Shown piece by piece: positions 15,346 to 20,735 of a DNA stretch of 20,735 nt; the first letter of the stretch is position 1, and the number at the start of each line of letters is the position of its first letter. The DNA comes from CBDUEV01 sp965366365. Its GTDB lineage: Bacteria > Actinomycetota > Acidimicrobiia > Spongiisociales > JAENVV01. The translations under genes and the position numbers were made by a program. The notes under the pieces were generated by a model that did no database searches, had not been told where the DNA came from, and saw only the letters and a list, made by a program, of their open reading frames with translations. The stretch is taken from contig CBDUEV010000047.1 in assembly GCA_965366365.1 (NCBI GenBank), positions 1 to 20,735 on the forward strand, read 5' to 3'.

Positions 15346-16560
15346 TCAGCCTCGCTGAGAGAGCTCCTCGATCCGCCCTCGCAGGAACCGTCGATCCGTC
15401 TCATTCGGCTGGCATTGAAGGGCTCGCTGATACGCCACCACCGCTTCTTCGGTCCGGCCGAGCCGCCGCAGGAAGTCCGCTCGCGTGGACCAGTACAGGT
15501 GCCAGCCGGCGACTCCCTCCAGGCCTTCGATCAACGCCAGTCCGGCCGCGGGGCCGTCAAGTTCGGCTTCCGCCACGGCTCGGTTGACCCGCACCACCGG
15601 CGTCGGGACCTGCTCCTCGAGAAGCCGGTAGAGCACCACGATCTGTGCCCAGTCAGTGGCTGCGTAGTCGGGCGCCTCTCCGTGCAGGCAGGCGATTGCA
15701 GCCTGGATTTGATAGGGGCCGGGTCTCCCGCGCCGTAGGGCCGCCTGCACCAGTCGGGAGGCCTCGGCGATGTCGTCCCTGCGCCACAGACGACGGTCCT
15801 GATCGGCCAACAGCACCAGTTCCCCGGCACTGTCGCGGCGGGCAGCCGAGCGGGCGCGTGTCGCCAACATGAGGGCGAGCAGCCCGGCGCATTCGGGCTC
15901 ATCGGGCATCAGCCCGAACAGGAGCCTCCCGAGTCGGATGCCTTCCTCGGCGAGGTCGACCCGTGCATCGAGCTCGGCGTGGCTGGCGTGGTGGCCTGTC
16001 GAGAAAATGACATACAGAACCGCCAAGACGGCCGGCAGCCTCTCGGGGAGTTCGTGGTCGTCGGGCACTCGGTAAGGGATCCCTGCCAGACGAATCTTCT
16101 TCTTGGTTCGACTGATGCGTTGGCCCATGGTGGGTTCGGCAACGAGGAACGCTTTGGCGATCTCCGCGGTCGTCAGACCGCCCAGGGTGCGGAGAGCCAA
16201 GGCCACGCGACCTTCAGGCGCCAGTGCCGGGTGGCAAGCGGTGAAGAGCAGGGTCAGCCGATCGTCGCGACTCTCGTCGCTTGGTTCCGGTGGGGCGTCG
16301 AGCAGGCGCATCGCTTCGATCTCCTTGGGCCCTCTGGCGGCCTCGCGGCGGATTCGATCGAGGGCCTTGTTGCGTGCCACGGTCATCAGCCATCCGGCCG
16401 GGTTGGTGGGGGTCCCGTCCGCCGACCAGCGGCGCAACGCTTCGATCGACGCCTCCTGGAGAGCGTCTTCAGCCAGCTGGAAGTCCCGGGTCATCCGAAC
16501 GAGGGCGGCGAGTACCCGACCGCCCTCGATCCGGAGGGTTTCTTCGAGTGTCTCCGTCAA
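15346..16560 (-). CDS. ECF42-type RNA polymerase sigma factor with C-terminal extension
   Basis: A 404-residue ECF sigma factor, about twice the usual ECF length. Sigma region 2 covers about 8-75 (AEDALQEASIEALRRW, NPAGWLMTVARNKALDRIRR) and region 4 about 105-160 (LTTAEIAKAFLVAEPTMGQRI). The rest is an extension with the conserved LYVIFSTGHH block and a TPR-like C-terminus, the layout of the ECF42 group. ECF42 genes are usually next to DGPF/YCII genes, and one lies directly upstream here. No anti-sigma factor gene is present; the extension is thought to control activity. I choose the TTG at 16560: it overlaps the DGPF stop as TTGA and gives the normal N-terminus. The GTG at 16635 would force a 79-nt overlap. 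Confidence 0.88.
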   Translation of the reverse strand: MTETLEETLRIEGGRVLAALVRMTRDFQLAEDALQEASIEALRRWSADGTPTNPAGWLMTVARNKALDRIRREAARGPKEIEAMRLLDAPPEPSDESRDDRLTLLFTACHPALAPEGRVALALRTLGGLTTAEIAKAFLVAEPTMGQRISRTKKKIRLAGIPYRVPDDHELPERLPAVLAVLYVIFSTGHHASHAELDARVDLAEEGIRLGRLLFGLMPDEPECAGLLALMLATRARSAARRDSAGELVLLADQDRRLWRRDDIAEASRLVQAALRRGRPGPYQIQAAIACLHGEAPDYAATDWAQIVVLYRLLEEQVPTPVVRVNRAVAEAELDGPAAGLALIEGLEGVAGWHLYWSTRADFLRRLGRTEEAVVAYQRALQCQPNETDRRFLRGRIEELSQRG

Positions 16561-16928
16561 CTCTCGGCGGAGAAGTCCATGCACGGACGGACTTCGATCT
16601 TGCCCCGCCAGGCGCCGGGAATCTGGCGCGCCCACTCGATGGCCTCGTCGAGATCAGCGCAGTCGAGAAGGTAGAACCCTCCGAGAACCTCTTTCGTTTC
16701 CGCGAAAGGCCCATCGGTCATGACGATCTCGCCGTTGCGGCTGCCGCCCGTCACCTGGATCGTGGTGGCCGTCGAGGCCGCCTCCAGGGCCTCCCCGCCG
16801 GCGATGACTCCGGCGGCGCCGGCGGCCTCACCGAAGACTCCGTACTCGGCGATTTCCTCGGCGACCTCCTCCGGTGTCGCTTCCCACGTGGCGTGGGGGC
16901 CATAGATGAGTGCTGCATACCGTGGCAT
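16557..16928 (-). CDS. DGPF/YCII-domain protein, partner of the ECF42 sigma factor
   Basis: A 123-residue YCII-related protein. It begins MPRYAALIYG and carries the eponymous DGPF at 72-75, followed by AETKEVLGGFYLLD (76-89) and the LDEAIEWA helix (93-100), all typical. The biochemical role of these proteins is unknown; they form ferredoxin-like dimers and are the standard genomic partners and regulon members of ECF42 sigma factors. The ATG at 16928 has an AAGGACGAAG ribosome site. Its stop TGA overlaps the sigma factor TTG, so the two are translationally coupled. An ECF42-type promoter lies upstream (16965-16991), which suggests autoregulation of the pair. Confidence 0.9.
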   Translation of the reverse strand: MPRYAALIYGPHATWEATPEEVAEEIAEYGVFGEAAGAAGVIAGGEALEAASTATTIQVTGGSRNGEIVMTDGPFAETKEVLGGFYLLDCADLDEAIEWARQIPGAWRGKIEVRPCMDFSAES

Positions 16929-16952
16929 CTCTTCGTCCTTTCTCAGTGGCGA

Positions 16953-16963
16953 TACTGTCAGTA
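16953..16963. repeat. Palindrome TACTG-T-CAGTA next to the ECF42-type promoter
   Basis: Perfect 5-bp arms (16953-16957 and 16959-16963) surround one base. It lies immediately downstream of the putative -10 and so near the transcription start, a good position for a repressor site. Confidence 0.35.
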
Positions 16964-16964
16964 C

Positions 16965-16991
16965 GACGGACGACCCACGGCGATTTCGACA
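16965..16991 (-). promoter_or_regulatory. ECF42-type promoter of the DGPF-sigma factor operon
   Basis: On the minus strand TGTCGA (16991-16986) is followed after 17 bp by CGTC (16968-16965). Work on Streptomyces ECF42 describes target promoters with TGTCGA at -35 and CG(A/T)C at -10, so both elements match exactly. Transcription would start about 30 nt before the DGPF ATG. Confidence 0.6.
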
Positions 16992-17013
16992 ACCGCTTCG
17001 CCATTTCTTGTCG

Positions 17014-17027
17014 GGTCAGGCCTGACC
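17014..17027. repeat. 14-bp perfect palindrome over the end of the HAD/PlsC gene
   Basis: GGTCAGGCCTGACC is fully self-complementary and contains the stop codon of the fusion gene. It has no loop, so it is not a classic terminator; it could be a protein-binding site or chance. Confidence 0.4.
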
Positions 17028-18428
17028 GAGTGTATCGAGATAGAGCTGCCGGACGCTGTGGATATGGTTCTCGAGGGTCTCCGTGGACCACCCGTCCACT
17101 GGGACGGGAGGGAGAACGTCGATCTTGACCGTTGCTCGGCGCATGACCCGACCGCCCCGCGGAAGAACATCGAGGCTGTTGTGAATGACGATCGGCACGA
17201 TGGGCACCCCGGCCTCGATGGCGAGATGAAAGGCGCCTTTCTTGAAAGGCCCCAACCGTGGCGAGGGCTGCCGTGTCCCTTCGGGTGCGATCACGACGCT
17301 CAAACCGCTCTTGATGCGTTCGGCCGCTTCGGCCATCTTTCTGACAGCTCCGTCGTGATCGGCCCGATCGATGAAGATGACGTCTCCGAAGCTGAAGATG
17401 GGTCCTACGAGCGGCATGTGACGGAGCTGCTCTTTGGCGACGGCGGTGATGTCGCGACGGAGGAGCTTCATGAGCAGGATCCCGTCGAAGTTGCTCTGGT
17501 GATTGAAGGTGAAGACGGCGGGCCGGTGGGACCACAGATGCTGCTCTCCGTTCACTTCGAGAGAAGCGCCCGCGAGGGCGACGGAGAGGTCGCCCCACGC
17601 CGACATCATGAGATTGACGGCCTGACGACGATCTCGATTGACCGCCCCCACGATCAACCCGGCCGTCACCGCAGGGAGGACGGATGCCTGGGCGAGAATC
17701 GTGCGCGCCACCTGGCTCCTGGTCGGCCGTCCGCGACTGTCGAACGTTGCGGCAGTCCAGCCCTTTTGGGCGGCGACTCGCATGAGTCTCTTGTCTGGGT
17801 TGAGTGGCTGAGGATGGCCCACTTGCTCCAAGAGAGGCAGGTCCTCGACCCCGTCGGTGTAGAAGAAGGCGTTGGCCAGGTCGAGACCCGCGGCCGAGGC
17901 GAACGAGGAGGCGGCGGTGGCCTTCCCTTCGCCGTAGATGATGGGATCCAGCACTACGCCGGTCAGTCGGCCGTCGACGACCTCCATCTGATTACACAGG
18001 ACCTCGTCGATGCCGAGGTCCGCGGCCACCGGGGCGACTTGCATGGTGGTAGCCGCCGACAACATCACCACGCGGTGTCCCTTTCGTCGATGGGCCAGCA
18101 TGAGTTCTCGAACCTCGGGGTAGATCAGGCCGCCGATCGTCGAGCGGAAGAGACCGGTTGCCAGCGCATCGACCTCCTCGGTCAGGGTGCCTGCCAGAGC
18201 AGCCGCTGACGTCCGGATCAGGTCTTCGAAGGTCGCCAGGCCCAGTTGGTAGCGCACCGCGGTGGCCGCCACGCCCAGGTCCGCCAGTTCCGGGCTCTTC
18301 ATTCGCTCCTGGGCAAAGACGAAAGCGGTGAAGCCTGCCAGGACCGTGCCATCCATGTCGAAGAAGGCGACGACCTCGGGTCCATCGGCGGCCAGATCGA
18401 TCGGAGCCAGGAGGTCAGGGATTGCCAT
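17016..18428 (-). CDS. HAD phosphatase / 1-acylglycerol-3-phosphate acyltransferase (PlsC) fusion
   Basis: A 470-residue two-domain protein like mycobacterial Rv2483c. The N-terminal HAD domain (about 18-215) has motif I FFDMDGT (D24, D26), the motif III lysine in GEGKA (K169) and motif IV YTDGVEDLPLL (D192, D196); it resembles SerB-type phosphatases. The C-terminal PlsC domain (about 285-450) has motif I NHQSNFD (H310, D315), FIDRAD (352-357) and motif III APEGTR (381-386). It likely acylates lysophosphatidic acid to phosphatidic acid, and the HAD part may remove a phosphate. It probably works at the membrane; residues about 248-263 form a hydrophobic link. The ATG at 18428 is preferred over the ATG at 18461 because TACACT lies 6 nt upstream of it. 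Confidence 0.88.
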   Translation of the reverse strand: MAIPDLLAPIDLAADGPEVVAFFDMDGTVLAGFTAFVFAQERMKSPELADLGVAATAVRYQLGLATFEDLIRTSAAALAGTLTEEVDALATGLFRSTIGGLIYPEVRELMLAHRRKGHRVVMLSAATTMQVAPVAADLGIDEVLCNQMEVVDGRLTGVVLDPIIYGEGKATAASSFASAAGLDLANAFFYTDGVEDLPLLEQVGHPQPLNPDKRLMRVAAQKGWTAATFDSRGRPTRSQVARTILAQASVLPAVTAGLIVGAVNRDRRQAVNLMMSAWGDLSVALAGASLEVNGEQHLWSHRPAVFTFNHQSNFDGILLMKLLRRDITAVAKEQLRHMPLVGPIFSFGDVIFIDRADHDGAVRKMAEAAERIKSGLSVVIAPEGTRQPSPRLGPFKKGAFHLAIEAGVPIVPIVIHNSLDVLPRGGRVMRRATVKIDVLPPVPVDGWSTETLENHIHSVRQLYLDTLGQA

Positions 18429-18434
18429 ACAGAC

Positions 18435-18440
18435 AGTGTA
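18435..18440 (-). promoter_or_regulatory. Candidate leaderless -10 box TACACT
   Basis: On the minus strand TACACT is followed by 6 nt (GTCTGT) and the ATG at 18428. No Shine-Dalgarno precedes that ATG. Same layout as at 1208, 13963 and 14043. Confidence 0.45.
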
Positions 18441-18488
18441 GGTTTGGAGGAAGGGTCTCATGCCCGGAGCCGTTGGGTCTTTCGATCA

Positions 18489-18512
18489 GTGGCCGACGAC
18501 GGCGTCTGCCAC
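18489..18512. repeat. Hairpin-forming inverted repeat upstream of the GTPase gene
   Basis: GTGGCCGACG (18489-18498) pairs with CGTCTGCCAC (18503-18512) with one mismatch and a 4-nt ACGG loop. It lies 38 bp before the GTPase GTG in the divergent region. It could be a leader hairpin or an operator. Confidence 0.35.
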
Positions 18513-18549
18513 GAGACTGGCCCAAGGCACAGAACCAGGAGGATCCCCC

Positions 18550-19863
18550 GTGCGTACGCGAGTTTTGATCCTGGGAGCCGCCGGTCGCGACTTCCATGAC
18601 TTCAATGTTCTGTATCGAGATGATGATCGCTACGAGGTTGTCGGGTTCACGGCCACCCAGATCCCCGACATCTCTGATCGGCGATATCCGGCTGACCTCG
18701 CCGGAACCCACTACCCGGACGGGATCCCCATCTTCGAAGAGGACGAGTTGGAGTCGCTCATCGAGTCGCTCGAAGTCGACCTCGTCATCTTTGCCTATTC
18801 CGACGTCCCCCACACCCGCGTCATGCATCTGGCCGCCAGGGTCAACGCGTCGGGGGCTGCCTTCAGCCTTCCGGGCGCAGAGACGATGCTGCGCTCCTCG
18901 CGACCCGTGATTGCCGTCACCGCTGTGCGGACGGGGGCCGGCAAGAGCCCGACGAGCCGCAAGATCCGCCGGCTGTTGGCCGCGGCAGGCAAGCAGGTCG
19001 GGGTGGTTCGCCATCCGATGCCGTACGGCGAATTGTCTCGGCAGAAGGTCCAGAAGTTCGCCTCCTATGAAGATCTCCTGGCCGCCGAGGCCACGATCGA
19101 GGAGCGCGAAGAGCACGAGATGTACATCGATGACGGAGCGGCCATCTGGGCGGGCGCAGACTACGAGATGATTCTCAGAGCCGCTGAAGCCGAGTCCGAA
19201 GTGATTCTGTGGGACGGCGGCAACAATGACCTGCCGTTTTTCCTCCCGGACCTCCATATCTGCGTGATCGATCCGCTGCGGGCGGGCCATGAGCTCGAGT
19301 ACTGGCCGGGCGAGGCCAACCTTCGACGGGCCGATGTCGTTCTCATCAACAAGATCGACAGCGCGACCCCGGAAGAGGTGGCGCTTGTCGAGGCGAACAT
19401 CAAGGCGGTCAATCCTGCGGCCACCGTCATCAGGGCGGCCTCGAAGATCTGGGTCGACGATCCAGACGCCGTGGCCGGCAAGAGGGTCCTGGTGGTTGAG
19501 GACGGTCCCACCCTCACTCACGGAGAGATGAGCTATGGGGCAGGGTTCTTGGCGGCCGAGATGTTCGGCGCTGCCGAGATCATCGACCCTCGGCCGTTTG
19601 CGGTCGGGAGCCTCGCCGACACGTTCGCCGCCTTTCCCCATATCGGTGCGGTCCTGCCGGCCATGGGGTACAGCGACGCACAGAGGCTCGAGCTCACGAA
19701 GTCGATCACGGCCGCCCGACCGGATGTCGTGGTGGTGGGGACACCCATGAATCTGGCACCGCTGCTCGAGCTCAGCCTGCCCACCGTCCGAGTGTTCTAC
19801 GGGATCGAGGAACTCGGAGAGCCGACCTTGGCAGACGTGGTGCTTCCCCTGTTCGGCGAGTGA
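18550..19863 (+). CDS. COG2403-type GTPase, related to cyclic 2,3-diphosphoglycerate synthetase
   Basis: A 437-residue protein. The N-terminal part (about 1-115) is Rossmann-like, starting VLILGAAGRDFHDFNVLYRD. A P-loop follows at TGAGKSPTSR (128-137), then WDGGNNDLPFF (221-231, acidic/switch-like) and NKID (267-270), the guanine-specificity motif. The whole resembles archaeal cyclic 2,3-diphosphoglycerate synthetase and its bacterial homologues in COG2403, whose product in bacteria has not been settled. The start is GTG at 18550, chosen for the strong AGGAGG 8-9 nt upstream; the frame upstream to 18460 has no family similarity. It is probably monocistronic and converges on yaaA, 18 bp away. 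Confidence 0.8.
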   Translation: MRTRVLILGAAGRDFHDFNVLYRDDDRYEVVGFTATQIPDISDRRYPADLAGTHYPDGIPIFEEDELESLIESLEVDLVIFAYSDVPHTRVMHLAARVNASGAAFSLPGAETMLRSSRPVIAVTAVRTGAGKSPTSRKIRRLLAAAGKQVGVVRHPMPYGELSRQKVQKFASYEDLLAAEATIEEREEHEMYIDDGAAIWAGADYEMILRAAEAESEVILWDGGNNDLPFFLPDLHICVIDPLRAGHELEYWPGEANLRRADVVLINKIDSATPEEVALVEANIKAVNPAATVIRAASKIWVDDPDAVAGKRVLVVEDGPTLTHGEMSYGAGFLAAEMFGAAEIIDPRPFAVGSLADTFAAFPHIGAVLPAMGYSDAQRLELTKSITAARPDVVVVGTPMNLAPLLELSLPTVRVFYGIEELGEPTLADVVLPLFGE

Positions 19864-19881
19864 GTTCTCTCGCTCGACGGG

Positions 19882-20652
19882 CTAGGGATCGCGAGTGAAG
19901 ACAGGGCGGTTGAAGGTCGAGCGCTCCTCGGAGTAGCGGTACCCGAGTTCTTCGAACTGACGGACCGACCTGATCGACTTGACGCGGTTGCGAATGATCC
20001 ATGAGGCCATCGCGCCGCGAGCCCTCTTGGCGAAGAAGCTGACGATGCGGTACTCGTCACGGTTGAAGTCGAGGAAGACCGGCGTGAGCACCCTGGCGTC
20101 GAGTGCCGCCTCGTCCACCGCGCCGAAGTACTCCTTCGATGCCAGATTCACCAACACTTTCGGGCTGCGTCGCTCCAGGTCGGACCGCAGACGCGAGGTC
20201 ACCTGATCACGCCAGAAGTCGTACAGGTCGGCGCCGCGCGAGTTGGGCAGTTTCGTGCCCATCTCCAGGCGGTACGGCTGGATGAGGTCCAGCGGCTTCA
20301 GCAGGCCGTGCAGACCGGAGAGGATGCGAAGGTTGCGTTGGGCGTAGGTGAAATCACGCTCGGAGAAACGGGCCACCTCCATCCCCTGGTAGACATCACC
20401 GTTGAAGGCCAGAAGCGCCGGACGAGCATTCGCCCTGCTCGGCACCGGTTGCCATTCCTGGAACCGTTCCCAGTTCAACTCCGCCAGTTGATCCGAGAGG
20501 TTCATCAATCCGGCGATCTCCTCGGGGCTCTTGCCGGCCATGATGTCCACCAGTTCGCGGGTCTCGTCCTCCATTTCCGGCAAGGAGTGCTTCCGCGTGC
20601 GCAGGGGCGTCTCGAAATCGAGGTTCTTGGCCGGCGATAGGACGATGAGCAT
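19882..20652 (-). CDS. yaaA: Peroxide stress protein YaaA (DUF328/UPF0246)
   Basis: A 256-residue, full-length YaaA. Family signatures are LIVLSPAKNLDFETP at the N-terminus, LLAFNGDVYQGM (about 81-92), LRILSGLHGLLKPLDLIQPYR (about 109-129), LVNLASKEYF, and FFAKRARGAMASWI near the C-terminus. In E. coli YaaA is induced by OxyR and lowers free iron during hydrogen peroxide stress; it binds DNA with a helix-hairpin-helix-like fold. The ATG at 20652 is chosen because GAGGT lies just upstream; a TTG at 20658 would add two residues. A TATGAT hexamer on the same strand at 20682-20687 is a plausible -10. No OxyR or catalase gene is nearby. Confidence 0.93.
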   Translation of the reverse strand: MLIVLSPAKNLDFETPLRTRKHSLPEMEDETRELVDIMAGKSPEEIAGLMNLSDQLAELNWERFQEWQPVPSRANARPALLAFNGDVYQGMEVARFSERDFTYAQRNLRILSGLHGLLKPLDLIQPYRLEMGTKLPNSRGADLYDFWRDQVTSRLRSDLERRSPKVLVNLASKEYFGAVDEAALDARVLTPVFLDFNRDEYRIVSFFAKRARGAMASWIIRNRVKSIRSVRQFEELGYRYSEERSTFNRPVFTRDP

Positions 20653-20681
20653 GGTCAACCTCGTGGAGACGGACGGTCTCG

Positions 20682-20687
20682 ATCATA
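20682..20687 (-). promoter_or_regulatory. Candidate -10 box of yaaA
   Basis: On the minus strand this is TATGAT, 5 of 6 matches to TATAAT and the best -10 hexamer I found. It gives a leader of about 22 nt containing the GAGGT site. No clear -35 is visible. The remaining bases to 20735 hold nothing I can assign. Confidence 0.4.
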
Positions 20688-20735
20688 GAGCCAAACGGGT
20701 TCAGTCCGATCTGGCCCGATGCAAACTGGACCATT

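Noticed and set aside
16281..18209. Plus-strand open frame of 642 codons
   Set aside because: It lies antisense to the sigma factor, DGPF and HAD/PlsC genes, which have clear family motifs. Its composition (arginine, glycine and histidine rich) is typical of an antisense frame in GC-rich DNA.
1..20735. CRISPR array, tRNA, insertion sequence, toxin-antitoxin or phage genes
   Set aside because: No regularly spaced repeats, tRNA-like cloverleaf, transposase motif or integrase seen on either strand; composition looks even across the window.

Overview
The window is gene-dense, high-GC DNA with 20 protein-coding genes (one cut by the left edge). I see no RNA genes, CRISPR arrays, insertion sequences or integrases. 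The content suggests an actinobacterium that makes coenzyme F420, possibly a deep or uncultured lineage such as Acidimicrobiia. The clues are two luciferase-like F420-dependent oxidoreductases, a HAD/PlsC fusion like one in mycobacteria, an ECF42-type sigma factor, GTG/TTG starts, and several starts preceded by a TANNNT hexamer exactly 6 nt upstream, the actinobacterial leaderless-promoter layout. The taxonomic call is an inference; no rRNA is present.

Layout. 1-3070: the end of a class V aminotransferase, a flavodoxin-like protein (-), and two convergent LLM oxidoreductases (+, -). 3117-4499 (-): a tyrosine phenol-lyase, probably co-transcribed with the downstream LLM gene. 4648-7911 (+): a tandem universal stress protein, a thioredoxin-CcdA fusion, and a membrane histidine kinase with no response regulator in the window. 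7936-12419 (-): a complete group 3b type cytosolic [NiFe]-hydrogenase operon in the order beta (Fe-S), gamma (flavin/NAD(P)), delta (small), alpha (large), then the maturation protease, with overlaps or a 1-nt gap between genes. 12420-12637 is its upstream region, which is rich in inverted repeats. 12638-15344: a monoacylglycerol-lipase-like hydrolase (+), a YgjP-like metallopeptidase (-) and an MFS transporter (+). 15346-16928 (-): a DGPF/YCII protein followed by its ECF42 sigma factor, with a recognisable ECF42-type promoter upstream. 17016-18428 (-): a HAD phosphatase/acyltransferase fusion. 18550-19863 (+): a COG2403-type GTPase related to cyclic 2,3-diphosphoglycerate synthetase. 19882-20652 (-): YaaA, the peroxide-stress protein.

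How it may fit together. The stress protein, thiol-redox membrane protein, sensor kinase and NAD(P)-linked hydrogenase side by side look like a redox or low-oxygen fitness island. In Mycobacterium smegmatis a group 3b hydrogenase and universal stress proteins are neighbours and belong to the DosR hypoxia regulon; an imperfect DosR-like palindrome lies upstream of the hydrogenase here. That link is a hypothesis. No clearly new multi-gene system is visible. The most useful leads are the hydrogenase upstream region, the ECF42 promoter, the recurrent leaderless promoters, and the phenol-lyase/F420-oxidoreductase pair.
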